A stretch of 64,000 nucleotides of DNA from Coprococcus comes ATCC 27758. Its GTDB lineage: Bacteria > Bacillota > Clostridia > Lachnospirales > Lachnospiraceae. The position numbers were made by a program, and so were the translations under genes. The stretch covers positions 1,612,001-1,676,000 of the forward strand of contig NZ_CP102277.1 of the NCBI RefSeq assembly GCF_025149785.1, given 5' to 3'. The notes under the pieces were generated by a model. The model ran no database searches and was not told the origin of the DNA. It saw nothing but the letters and a program-made list of their open reading frames with translations. Position 1 is the stretch's first letter. Every line of letters begins with the position of its first letter. This document shows, piece by piece, positions 1 through 7,485 of this stretch.

Positions 1-510
1 GTAGAAGATGGAGCTTTGTATAAAGAAGTTCAGACTTATCTGGAAACGGAAATGCCAGATGAACTTCCGCTTCTCCGTGCGTATACGGATGCGTCTTATC
101 CACTTGTAAAATGCTATAACCTGGAAGGGGCGATCCGAGAAGCCAGACAAGAACGGGTATGGATGAAATCCGGGGCTTATCTGGTGATCCAGCCAACCGA
201 GGCGCTGACTGTAATCGATGTCAATTCCGGAAAATGTCTGAAAAAGAATTCTCATTTTCCGGAGATCAACCGGGAGGCAGCAAGAGAAGCAGTCCGCCAG
301 ATCCGGCTCCGCAATATTTCCGGTATCATTATTATTGATTTTATCAACATGAAATCAGCAGAAGAGAAGAAAGAACTTCTTGCGTATCTGCAGCTGGAAT
401 TAAAGAAGGACCCAAATCCGGGAAATGTGATTGGAATGACGAAACTGCAGCTGGTGGAAATTACACGAAAGAAAATCCGAAAAACACTGGAGGAAAGTTT
501 ACATGGGTAA
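1..510 (+). CDS. rng: Ribonuclease E/G family endoribonuclease, C-terminal part
   Basis: The frame is open from base 1, so the gene starts outside the window; about 169 codons are visible. RNase E/G enzymes cut single-stranded RNA in rRNA maturation and mRNA decay. Two expected metal-binding aspartates are present: one in TVIDVNSGK (near residue 70 of the fragment) and one in IIIIDFINM (near 115). The protein ends right after the TRKKIRKTLEESL stretch, so the zinc-link CPxC motif of proteobacterial RNase E/G is absent. That short form is common in clostridia as far as I know. It overlaps ybaK by 8 bp, suggesting co-transcription. Confidence 0.88.
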   Translation, partial: VEDGALYKEVQTYLETEMPDELPLLRAYTDASYPLVKCYNLEGAIREARQERVWMKSGAYLVIQPTEALTVIDVNSGKCLKKNSHFPEINREAAREAVRQIRLRNISGIIIIDFINMKSAEEKKELLAYLQLELKKDPNPGNVIGMTKLQLVEITRKKIRKTLEESLHG

Positions 511-985
511 AAAAGAAGTCAAAACAAATGCAATGCGAATTTTAGACAGAAAGAAAATTTCTTACGAATATCAGACCTATGAATGCGATGAATTCACGGA
601 TGGAATTGAAACTGCCGATAAGCTGAATCTGCCTCACGAACAGGTTTACAAGACCATTGTCACAACAGGGAAAAGTGGCGAACATTATGTTTTCGTTCTT
701 CCGATCGAAGCAGAAATTGATTTTAAGAAGGCTGCAAAAGCGGTTGGTGAAAAATCTATTGAAATGCTTCATTTAAAGGAGTTAACACCGCTTACCGGCT
801 ATGTGCGTGGTGGATGCACTTCGATCGGAATGAAAAAGCATTTTCCGACGGTCATTGATGCAAGTGCACAGCAGTTTGAGAAAGTCTATGTAAGTGCCGG
901 AAGAATCGGTGCACAACTGACACTTGCACCGGAGGATTTGAGAAAAGCAGCGGATGCTACATTTGCAGATGTAATTCATGCATAG
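503..985 (+). CDS. ybaK: YbaK/EbsC family Cys-tRNA(Pro) deacylase
   Basis: The 160-residue protein has the normal length and pattern of the YbaK family. These proteins hydrolyse cysteine mischarged onto tRNA-Pro and related errors, acting in trans in the cytoplasm. Family signatures include the N-terminal TNAMRILDRKKI stretch, the EQVYKTIV motif, the central FVLPIEAEIDFKKAAKA segment and the GYVRGGCTSIGMKK loop of the substrate pocket. The ATG overlaps the end of rng by 8 bp, so translation is probably coupled. A strong terminator follows. The exact misacylated substrate cannot be deduced from sequence. Confidence 0.88.
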   Translation: MGKKEVKTNAMRILDRKKISYEYQTYECDEFTDGIETADKLNLPHEQVYKTIVTTGKSGEHYVFVLPIEAEIDFKKAAKAVGEKSIEMLHLKELTPLTGYVRGGCTSIGMKKHFPTVIDASAQQFEKVYVSAGRIGAQLTLAPEDLRKAADATFADVIHA

Positions 986-1016
986 AAAGTTTTCAAAAAA
1001 AGAAATTCTATTAGAC

Positions 1017-1063
1017 AAAATGCAAGATTTTCAACAGATTCCAAAAGAAAATCTTGCATTTTT
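1017..1063 (+). terminator. Rho-independent terminator after ybaK
   Basis: A perfect 16-bp inverted repeat (1017-1032 with 1047-1062) around a 14-nt loop ends in a short T run. It closes the rng-ybaK transcript. Confidence 0.75.
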
Positions 1064-1096
1064 CACGTCAGCGTAATAAAGTAATAACTACATAAG

Positions 1097-1125
1097 TGTA
1101 GAAACATCTGCCCGGTGTTTCTACA
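1097..1125 (+). promoter_or_regulatory. 10-bp inverted repeat upstream of aspartokinase
   Basis: TGTAGAAACA (1097-1106) and TGTTTCTACA (1116-1125) form a perfect dyad with a 9-nt spacer, about 65 bp before the lysC start. It could be an operator or a leader hairpin. There is no T run, so it is not a plain terminator, and it is too short for a lysine riboswitch. Confidence 0.3.
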
Positions 1126-1190
1126 GAAAATGCAGGTTTGCCATGTGCAGATCAGAATACATGAATTGAGAGATGGAGGAATACCAACAG

Positions 1191-2510
1191 ATGATTAAGG
1201 TAGTGAAATTCGGCGGAAGTTCTCTTGCCGATGCAGTACAGATTAAAAAGGCAGGAAAGATCGTTCTTTCAGAGGAATCAAGACGTTACGTTGTACCGTC
1301 TGCTCCGGGAAAGCGTTTTTCCGACGACACCAAGGTAACAGATATGCTGTATCGTTGTTACGGCGCAGCTGTAAAAGAGAAGAAATTTACAGAATTACTC
1401 GCTGACATTCAGAAGAGATATCAGGAAATCATTGAAGGGCTTGGAATCACTCTTTCTCTTGACGAAGAATTTGCCACCATCCGTGATAATTTTGCAAAGA
1501 AGATTGGAAGAGATTATGCTGCTTCCCGTGGAGAATATTTAAACGGACGTGTAATCGCAGCTTATCTTGGATATGAGTTTATCGATGCGGCAGAAGTGAT
1601 CAAGTTCGATGAAAATGGGAACTTCCTTTCAGAAGAAACTAACCAGGTACTTACAGACAGACTTTCAAAAGTAGAGCGTGCCGTGATTCCTGGATTCTAC
1701 GGAGCACGTCCGGACGGAACGATCCAGACATTTTCCCGCGGCGGATCTGATGTAACAGGATCGATCGTTGCAAGAGCCACACATGCTGATATGTATGAGA
1801 ACTGGACAGACGTATCCGGATTCCTCATTGCAGATCCACGTATCATCAAGAATCCAAAAGGAATCGAAGCAATTACTTACAAAGAGTTGCGTGAACTTTC
1901 TTATATGGGTGCCAGCGTATTACATGAAGATGCAATCTTCCCGGTTCGTAAAGAAGGAATCCCGATCAACATCCGTAATACAAACGCACCGGAAGAAAAG
2001 GGTACTCTGATCGTAGAAGGAACCTGCCGAAAGCCGAAGTATACAATTACCGGTATTGCAGGAAAGCGTGGATTTGCTTCTATTACAATTGAAAAAGCAA
2101 TGATGAACTCAGAAGTCGGATTTGGCCGCAAGGTTCTTGGTGTATTTGAAGATGAAGGAATTTCTTTTGAACATATGCCGTCAGGAATTGATACTATGAC
2201 TATCTTCGTTCATCAGGATGAATTTGAAGAACATGAGCAGAAAGTGCTTGCGGGCATCCACCGTGCCGTGAATCCGGATGACATCGAACTGGAATCCGAT
2301 CTTGCACTGATCGCTGTTGTTGGACGTGGAATGCGTCAGACACGCGGTACAGCCGGAAGAATTTTCTCCGCACTGGCACATGCACATGTCAATGTAAAAA
2401 TGATCGACCAGGGATCCAGTGAGTTAAATATTATCATCGGTGTGAGAGAGCACGACTTTGAAGCAGCAATCAAAGCAATTTATGATATTTTTGTTAACAC
2501 TCAGCTGTAA
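1191..2510 (+). CDS. lysC: Aspartate kinase
   Basis: The 439-residue aspartokinase phosphorylates L-aspartate, the first step of the lysine/threonine/methionine branch. Visible signatures are the N-terminal VVKFGGSSLAD nucleotide-binding motif, the SRGGSDVTGS substrate loop in the middle, and a C-terminal regulatory part (from about residue 290) with two ACT-like segments. I chose the ATG at 1191 rather than the in-frame ATG at 1173. GGAGGA lies at 1175-1180, ten bases before 1191, and the family motif starts within four residues. It is monocistronic, between a terminator and a new promoter. Feedback inhibition through ACT domains is a family property, not shown here. Confidence 0.93.
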   Translation: MIKVVKFGGSSLADAVQIKKAGKIVLSEESRRYVVPSAPGKRFSDDTKVTDMLYRCYGAAVKEKKFTELLADIQKRYQEIIEGLGITLSLDEEFATIRDNFAKKIGRDYAASRGEYLNGRVIAAYLGYEFIDAAEVIKFDENGNFLSEETNQVLTDRLSKVERAVIPGFYGARPDGTIQTFSRGGSDVTGSIVARATHADMYENWTDVSGFLIADPRIIKNPKGIEAITYKELRELSYMGASVLHEDAIFPVRKEGIPINIRNTNAPEEKGTLIVEGTCRKPKYTITGIAGKRGFASITIEKAMMNSEVGFGRKVLGVFEDEGISFEHMPSGIDTMTIFVHQDEFEEHEQKVLAGIHRAVNPDDIELESDLALIAVVGRGMRQTRGTAGRIFSALAHAHVNVKMIDQGSSELNIIIGVREHDFEAAIKAIYDIFVNTQL

Positions 2511-2513
2511 ATC

Positions 2514-2542
2514 TTCAATTCGATCCTCAAATATGGTATAGT
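2514..2542 (+). promoter_or_regulatory. Promoter for the CBS-domain gene
   Basis: TTCAAT (2514-2519), 17-bp spacer, TATAGT (2537-2542). The following 5' UTR can fold through GTACAGG and CCTGTAC around a GGGG/CCCC pair. The distance to the start codon is about 55 bp. Confidence 0.45.
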
Positions 2543-2599
2543 ACAGGTGTTGGGGAAAACTCCCCTGTACAGAATATTCATACAAGAGAGGATACGAAA

Positions 2600-3013
2600 A
2601 TGAATATATTATTTTTCCTGAAGCCAAAAGCAGAAGTGGCATTTGTATATGACTACCACACGCTCAGACAGGCAATGGAAATCATGGAGTACCACAAATA
2701 CTCATCCATTCCGATGATCAACCGGGAAGGTAAATACGTCGGTACAATCACCGAAGGAGACCTGCTCTGGGGACTTAAGAAGCTGAACATCCTGAATCTG
2801 AAAGAAGCAGAAGACATTGCAATCACGAAGATTGCAAGAAGAGCAGATTACCGGCCGGTAAGTGCCGATTCCAATATGGAGGATCTGATGGAAAAAGCGA
2901 TGGATCAGAACTTTGTTCCGGTCATTGATGACCAGCAGAATTTCATAGGAATCATCACAAGAAAAGACATTATCGGATATTGTTATGAAAAAATTAAAAA
3001 AATCGCAAATTAG
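2600..3013 (+). CDS. CBS-pair domain protein
   Basis: The 137-residue protein consists almost only of two tandem CBS motifs. The first is around residues 20-55 (SSIPMINREGKYVGTITEGDL) and the second around 85-130 (FVPVIDDQQNFIGIITRKDI). CBS pairs bind adenine nucleotides or related ligands and act as sensors. With no attached enzyme, this one probably modulates another protein. It has its own promoter and sits just before the rplU promoter. It resembles the small YkuL/CbpB-type proteins of Firmicutes, some of which bind cyclic-di-AMP; that link is inference. Confidence 0.85.
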   Translation: MNILFFLKPKAEVAFVYDYHTLRQAMEIMEYHKYSSIPMINREGKYVGTITEGDLLWGLKKLNILNLKEAEDIAITKIARRADYRPVSADSNMEDLMEKAMDQNFVPVIDDQQNFIGIITRKDIIGYCYEKIKKIAN

Positions 3014-3016
3014 GGG

Positions 3017-3046
3017 TTGACTTTGTGCGGTATGCCACTGTATAAT
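3017..3046 (+). promoter_or_regulatory. Promoter of rplU operon with dyad over the -10 box
   Basis: TTGACT (3017-3022), 18-bp spacer, TATAAT (3041-3046). The -10 region lies in the small palindrome CTGTATAATACAG. It is flanked by the arms GTGCGGTATGCC and GGTATGCCGCAC, which pair except for two G-T positions. Confidence 0.7.
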
Positions 3047-3131
3047 ACAGAGGTATGCCGCACAACGAGGTTATAAGTCCTGATTTGATCAGACACCGTA
3101 GTTGGCGAGTAATGATAATAGGAGGTGCCAT
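3047..3131 (+). ncRNA. Probable ribosomal protein L21 leader
   Basis: The 85-base untranslated leader between the promoter and rplU sits where Firmicutes carry the L21 leader, an autoregulatory mRNA structure of the rplU-prp-rpmA operon. It has a local stem (CTGATTTGATCAG). The assignment rests mainly on position, because I cannot align it to the family model. Confidence 0.5.
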
Positions 3132-3440
3132 ATGTACGCAATTATAGCAACAGGTGGTAAACAGTACAAAGTAGCCGAAGGCGATATCATTAAAGTAGAA
3201 AAGCTTGGTGTGGAAGCCGGACAGTCTTATACTTTTGACCAGGTTCTCGCAGTAAGTGGTGACGAGCTTAAAGTTGGAACACCAGTAGTAGAAGGTGCAA
3301 CAGTTGAAGCATCTGTAATTGGTGACGGAAAAGCTAAAAAAGTTATCGTTTACAAGTATAAGAGAAAAACAGGTTACCACAAGAAAAACGGACACAGACA
3401 GCAGTATACAGCAGTTAAGATCGAAAAGATCAACGCGTAA
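3132..3440 (+). CDS. rplU: 50S ribosomal protein L21
   Basis: The 102-residue L21 matches the family from the first residues ([14 protein letters not shown]) to the C-terminal basic [16 protein letters not shown] segment that contacts 23S rRNA. The start at 3132 follows AGGAGGT. An in-frame start 30 bp upstream would only add leader sequence. It is the first gene of the conserved rplU-prp-rpmA unit. Confidence 0.97.
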   Translation: MYAIIATGGKQYKVAEGDIIKVEKLGVEAGQSYTFDQVLAVSGDELKVGTPVVEGATVEASVIGDGKAKKVIVYKYKRKTGYHKKNGHRQQYTAVKIEKINA

Positions 3441-3455
3441 GAAGCTGGTGGTTAT

Positions 3456-3788
3456 ATGATACGAGTAACCATTTATAAAAATGAAAAACATCAATGTGTA
3501 GGTTTCAAAGCACATGGTCATGCAGGATTCAGTGAAGAAGGACAGGATATTGTCTGCGCAGCTGTTTCCGTACTTACGATCAATACTTTGAATGCCATTG
3601 AGAAATTTGCGGATGACCGTACAAGCCTTGTATCCGATGAATCCAAAGGACTCATTGACTATCGACTTAAAGGTAATCCGACTCGCGAGGCAAAGCTTTT
3701 GCTTGACGCGATGGTTCTTGGTCTGGAAGAGATTGCAGAAGATGAGAACTACAGAGAATATATGGATTTGACATACGAGGAGGTGTAA
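3456..3788 (+). CDS. prp: Ribosomal-processing cysteine protease Prp
   Basis: The 110-residue Prp (YsxB) family protease removes the N-terminal extension of ribosomal protein L27. The catalytic pair is visible: His in [13 protein letters not shown] (residue about 22) and Cys in DIVCAAVSV (residue about 34). It lies between rplU and rpmA, its substrate gene, as in other Firmicutes. The neighbouring L27 keeps the cleavable extension, so the protease is expected to be essential. Confidence 0.93.
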   Translation: MIRVTIYKNEKHQCVGFKAHGHAGFSEEGQDIVCAAVSVLTINTLNAIEKFADDRTSLVSDESKGLIDYRLKGNPTREAKLLLDAMVLGLEEIAEDENYREYMDLTYEEV

Positions 3789-3793
3789 CAACC

Positions 3794-4078
3794 ATGATGA
3801 AATTAAACCTTCAGTTTTTCGCTCATAAAAAAGGAGTTGGTTCTACAAAGAACGGTCGTGACTCTGAATCTAAGAGACTTGGAGCAAAAAGAGCAGACGG
3901 ACAGTTTGTAAAAGCTGGTAACATCCTTTACAGACAGCGCGGAACAAAGATTCATCCAGGAATCAATGTAGGTCGCGGTGGTGACGATACATTATTTGCA
4001 CTGGTTGACGGTGTTGTTCGTTTTGAAAGAAAAGGAAGAGATAAGAAACAGGTTTCTATCTATCCAGTAGCTGAATAA
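3794..4078 (+). CDS. rpmA: 50S ribosomal protein L27 with Prp-cleaved extension
   Basis: The 94-residue L27 carries the extra N-terminus [14 protein letters not shown]. In Firmicutes Prp cuts after LQFF, exposing the AHKKG start that reaches the peptidyl-transferase centre. The rest ([24 protein letters not shown]) is typical L27. It starts 6 bp after prp and is followed by a terminator, although obgE continues close by. Confidence 0.97.
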   Translation: MMKLNLQFFAHKKGVGSTKNGRDSESKRLGAKRADGQFVKAGNILYRQRGTKIHPGINVGRGGDDTLFALVDGVVRFERKGRDKKQVSIYPVAE

Positions 4079-4092
4079 GCAGATTTAACAGA

Positions 4093-4127
4093 GGCTTCAA
4101 ACTTTTTTGGTTTGAAGCCTTGTTTTT
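4093..4127 (+). terminator. Terminator after rpmA
   Basis: GGCTTCAAAC (4093-4102) pairs perfectly with GTTTGAAGCC (4110-4119), followed by TTGTTTTT. Confidence 0.8.
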
Positions 4128-4151
4128 AGTCATAAATAAGGAGGACATATT

Positions 4152-5435
4152 ATGTTTGCAGACAGAGCAAAAATATATATCCGATCCGGAAAGGGCGGCG
4201 ACGGTCACGTCAGCTTTCGCAGGGAATTATATGTTCCGAATGGCGGTCCGGACGGAGGCGACGGCGGTCGCGGCGGTGATGTAATCTTTGAAGTGGACAA
4301 AGGTCTTAACACACTGGTAGATTTCCGTCACAAAACGAAATATAAAGCACAGGACGGAGAGGAAGGCGGCAAAAAGCGCTGCCATGGTAAGGATGCAAAG
4401 GATCTGATTCTGAAAGTTCCTGAAGGGACAGTTATCCGTGAAGCAGAAACCAATAAAGTCATTGCCGATATGTCGGGCGAGAACCAGCGCCAGATTATAT
4501 TAAAAGGTGGTAAGGGCGGTCTTGGAAATATGCATTTTGCAACCTCTACCATGCAGGTTCCGAAGTATGCACAGCCGGGAAAGCCTGCACAGGAACTCTG
4601 GGTGAATCTGGAACTTAAGGTGATCGCAGACGTTGGGCTTGTAGGTTTCCCGAATGTTGGTAAATCCACATTCCTTTCCCGTGTAACCAATGCGCAACCA
4701 AAGATTGCAAATTATCATTTCACAACACTCAGCCCGAACCTTGGAGTTGTAGATCTGGAAGGTGCAAAGGGATTTGTTATTGCAGATATTCCGGGACTGA
4801 TTGAAGGAGCATCAGAAGGTGTCGGACTTGGACATGAATTTTTGCGTCATGTTGAACGTACCAAGATGATGATCCATGTTGTGGATGCGGCAGGTATCGA
4901 AGGACGTGATCCGGTTGAAGACATTTACAAGATCAACGCTGAACTGGAAGCCTATAACAAAGAAATTTCCATGCGTCCACAGGTCATTGCAGCGAATAAG
5001 GTTGACCTGATCTATTCCGAAGATGAAGATCCGATCCAGAGACTGAGAGATGAGTTCGAGCCAAAAGGAATCAAGGTATTCCCGATTTCCGGTGTGACCG
5101 GAGAAGGGCTTTCTGATCTTCTTTACTATGTAAATAATGAACTTCAGAAGTTGGATGACAAGCCGATCGTATTTGAACAGGAATATTTCCCGGAAGAAGA
5201 GATCATCCACATGGATCTTCCATATACCGTGGAAAAAGAAGACGATGTATTTGTAGTAGAGGGACCAAAGATCGAAAAGATGCTTGGTTACACCAATCTG
5301 GATTCCGAGAAGGGATTTGCTTTCTTCCAGAAATTCCTGAAAGAAACCGGTATCCTTGAGCAGCTTGAAAATGCAGGTGTTCAGGAAGGCGATACTATCC
5401 GTATGTACGGTCTTCAGTTTGAATATTACCGTTAG
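4152..5435 (+). CDS. obgE: GTPase Obg (CgtA)
   Basis: This 427-residue GTPase acts in late 50S assembly and stress control. The domains are in order: a glycine-rich Obg fold (1-158, with GGPDGGDGGRGGDV), a G domain with Walker A GFPNVGKST (about 166-174), switch motif DIPGLIEGA, NKVD and a SG segment (160-330), and a C-terminal OCT domain typical of Gram-positive Obg. The start follows AAGGAGGACATATT. It sits downstream of rpmA, the classic arrangement. Confidence 0.97.
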   Translation: MFADRAKIYIRSGKGGDGHVSFRRELYVPNGGPDGGDGGRGGDVIFEVDKGLNTLVDFRHKTKYKAQDGEEGGKKRCHGKDAKDLILKVPEGTVIREAETNKVIADMSGENQRQIILKGGKGGLGNMHFATSTMQVPKYAQPGKPAQELWVNLELKVIADVGLVGFPNVGKSTFLSRVTNAQPKIANYHFTTLSPNLGVVDLEGAKGFVIADIPGLIEGASEGVGLGHEFLRHVERTKMMIHVVDAAGIEGRDPVEDIYKINAELEAYNKEISMRPQVIAANKVDLIYSEDEDPIQRLRDEFEPKGIKVFPISGVTGEGLSDLLYYVNNELQKLDDKPIVFEQEYFPEEEIIHMDLPYTVEKEDDVFVVEGPKIEKMLGYTNLDSEKGFAFFQKFLKETGILEQLENAGVQEGDTIRMYGLQFEYYR

Positions 5436-5467
5436 AAAAGAACATAATTTCAGAAAGGAGAAGTTTT

Positions 5468-5758
5468 ATGACTTCCAAACAGAGAGCTTATTTAAAGAGC
5501 CTTGCGATGACAATGGATCCGATCCTTCAGATCGGTAAATCCAGCGTAACACCGGAACTTACCGCAGCTGTTGCAGAAGCGCTTGAAGCAAGAGAACTGA
5601 TCAAGCTTCACGTTCTTCAGAACTGTGGAGATGATCTGCGTGGAATGGCAGAGATCCTTGCAGAGCGTACACGTTCCCAGGTGGTACAGGTTATCGGAAG
5701 AAAAATCGTTCTTTATAAAGAGGGAAAAGACGACAAGAAGAAAATCGTTCTTCCTTAA
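5468..5758 (+). CDS. yhbY: YhbY family RNA-binding protein (CRM domain)
   Basis: The 96-residue single CRM/YhbY domain begins with TSKQRAYLKSLA and contains the GKSSVT loop and the ELIKLHVLQNCGDD segment. Members bind 23S rRNA precursors during 50S assembly. It lies between obgE and nadD, a conserved clostridial order, and starts after GAAAGGAG. Confidence 0.9.
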   Translation: MTSKQRAYLKSLAMTMDPILQIGKSSVTPELTAAVAEALEARELIKLHVLQNCGDDLRGMAEILAERTRSQVVQVIGRKIVLYKEGKDDKKKIVLP

Positions 5759-5775
5759 TGAGTGGAGTATAGATT

Positions 5776-6408
5776 ATGAGAATCGGTATTATGGGCGGAA
5801 CATTTGATCCCATCCACAACGGGCATCTGATGCTTGGTGAATATGCATACCAGCAGTTCCATCTGGATGAAGTGTGGTATATGCCAAACGGCAATCCGCC
5901 CCATAAATCAAATCCGGAAATACGAAAAGATTTACAGGACCGTGCCGAAATGACACGCCTTGCAATTGAAGAAATCCCGTATTTCCGGCTTTGTACCTAT
6001 GAAATAGATCGAAAGGAAACTTCGTACTCCTATCAGACAATGGAGTATTTTAAAGAGACTTATCCGCAGGATGAATTTTATTTTATCATCGGTGCGGATT
6101 CTCTTTTCAATCTGGAAACCTGGAAATGTCCGGAAAGACTTCTGAAAACAGCGGTCATCCTGGCAGCATATCGAGATGATGCAGGAGCGCCGAAAGAAAT
6201 GCGCCGTCAGATCACATATTTGAAAGAAAAGTATGCATGTGATATCCGGCTTCTCCGTACCCCTGTGATGCCGGTTTCTTCCAGTGAGATCCGGCAGATG
6301 ATCCGAGGAGGAGAGACAGAAGATCTTCCGATTCCGAAAAAGGTTGCAGATTATATAGATTTGAACAGATTATATCAGGTGAGTGAACATGACGGAAACA
6401 ATACTTAA
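5776..6408 (+). CDS. nadD: Nicotinate-nucleotide adenylyltransferase
   Basis: The 210-residue enzyme joins ATP and nicotinate mononucleotide to give deamido-NAD. The nucleotidyltransferase signature GGTFDPIHNGH is at residues 8-18, and the C-terminal motif PVSSSEIRQMIRGG is at about 170-183. Both are needed for ATP binding. The gene overlaps yqeK by about 20 bp, so the two are translationally coupled. Confidence 0.95.
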   Translation: MRIGIMGGTFDPIHNGHLMLGEYAYQQFHLDEVWYMPNGNPPHKSNPEIRKDLQDRAEMTRLAIEEIPYFRLCTYEIDRKETSYSYQTMEYFKETYPQDEFYFIIGADSLFNLETWKCPERLLKTAVILAAYRDDAGAPKEMRRQITYLKEKYACDIRLLRTPVMPVSSSEIRQMIRGGETEDLPIPKKVADYIDLNRLYQVSEHDGNNT

Positions 6409-6991
6409 GATGCAGAAAAAAGTAAAACGGTACCTGGATAAAGACCGTTATGATCATACGATCGGTGTGATGCATACGGCAGGCTGCCTTGCCATGCGTT
6501 ATGGTGCCAATCTGGAGCAGGCTTTGACGGCAGGACTTTTACATGACTGTGCAAAATGTGTGCCGGCAGATGAAAAGATTAAGCTCTGCGAGAAAAATCA
6601 TATCGAAATTTCCGATGCAGAGTACAAAAATCCGGGACTTCTGCACGCAAAGCTGGGCGCATTTTTTGCCCGGGAAAAATATGGAATAGAAAATGAAGAG
6701 ATTCTACGATCGATCGAGTCTCATACAACCGGTCGTCCGAATATGTCTCTGCTTGATAAGATCATTTATATCGCAGATTATATTGAGCCTGGAAGAGATG
6801 TTGCACCAAATCTTCCGGAAGTACGTGCGCTTGCATTTGTAGATATCGATGCATGTCTTTACCGTATTCTGGAAGATACACTTGCATATCTTGCCGAAAA
6901 AGGTGCAACGTTAGACCCTGCGACAGAAGAGACATTTTTATATTATAAGAACCTGAAAAACAGTGATTCCGAAAAGGAGGAAAAAAACTGA
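6389..6991 (+). CDS. yqeK: YqeK HD-domain hydrolase (diadenosine tetraphosphatase type)
   Basis: The 200-residue HD-superfamily protein of the YqeK type hydrolyses Ap4A symmetrically in characterised Firmicutes. Metal ligands are seen as H26 in DRYDHTIGV, the LLHDCAK pair, the HAKLGA and ESHTTG histidines, and D in IIYIADYIEPGR. I start at ATG 6389; a GTG two codons earlier is also possible. It follows nadD with overlap and its TGA overlaps the rsfS ATG. Confidence 0.9.
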   Translation: MTETILKMQKKVKRYLDKDRYDHTIGVMHTAGCLAMRYGANLEQALTAGLLHDCAKCVPADEKIKLCEKNHIEISDAEYKNPGLLHAKLGAFFAREKYGIENEEILRSIESHTTGRPNMSLLDKIIYIADYIEPGRDVAPNLPEVRALAFVDIDACLYRILEDTLAYLAEKGATLDPATEETFLYYKNLKNSDSEKEEKN

Positions 6992-7350
6992 TGCAGACAA
7001 TCGAGCAGTCAAGAGAGATGGCAAAACTTGCCTGCGAAGCACTCGCTGACAAAAAAGGCGAAGATATCCGTGTAATTGACATTGCAGGAATCTCTGTGCT
7101 TGCAGATTATTTTATCATTGCAAACGGAACCAACGAAAGCCAGGTAAGAGCACTGGTTGACAATGTAGAAGAGACACTCGGAAAAGCAGGATACGAAGTC
7201 AAACAGCGTGAAGGCTATGGACTCGGAAGCTGGGTGCTTCTTGACTTTGGCGACATTATCGTTCATGTATTTGACAGAGAAAACCGTGTTTTCTATGATC
7301 TGGAAAGAATCTGGAGAGACGGAAAACAGGTTGATCCGGAAGAATTATAA
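6991..7350 (+). CDS. rsfS: Ribosome silencing factor RsfS
   Basis: The 119-residue RsfS binds L14 on the 50S subunit and blocks joining with 30S in slow growth. Family motifs are DIAGISVLADYFIIANG, SQVRALVDNVEE and the C-terminal GDIIVHVFDRENRVFYDLERIW. The start overlaps the yqeK stop (TGATG) with AAAGGAGG ahead. Its end lies only 15 bp before an IS1182-type element. A diverged second copy of its last 25 codons is found at 15230. Confidence 0.95.
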   Translation: MQTIEQSREMAKLACEALADKKGEDIRVIDIAGISVLADYFIIANGTNESQVRALVDNVEETLGKAGYEVKQREGYGLGSWVLLDFGDIIVHVFDRENRVFYDLERIWRDGKQVDPEEL

Positions 7351-7485
7351 AAGAATTCAAAATGAGGGCGTGTGAAAAAACGAGAGTTTTTTCATGCGTC
7401 CTTTTGCTTATGGTTATAATAATAGTTATATTGCATAAAAAAGGGTATAGTTCCCCTTACCCCATAAGAATGCTATTATGAACTC

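Noticed and set aside
1064-1172. Lysine riboswitch before aspartokinase
   Set aside because: The leader is only about 110 bases and lacks the many helices of the L box.
2994-3791. 265-codon minus-strand frame across rplU and prp
   Set aside because: It is antisense to two certain ribosomal-operon genes, has no RBS and a Cys/Phe-rich composition typical of a shadow frame.
7366-7401. Simple terminator of the rsfS operon
   Set aside because: The hairpin may work as one, but the sequence matches the far IS1182 end, so I assign it to the insertion sequence.
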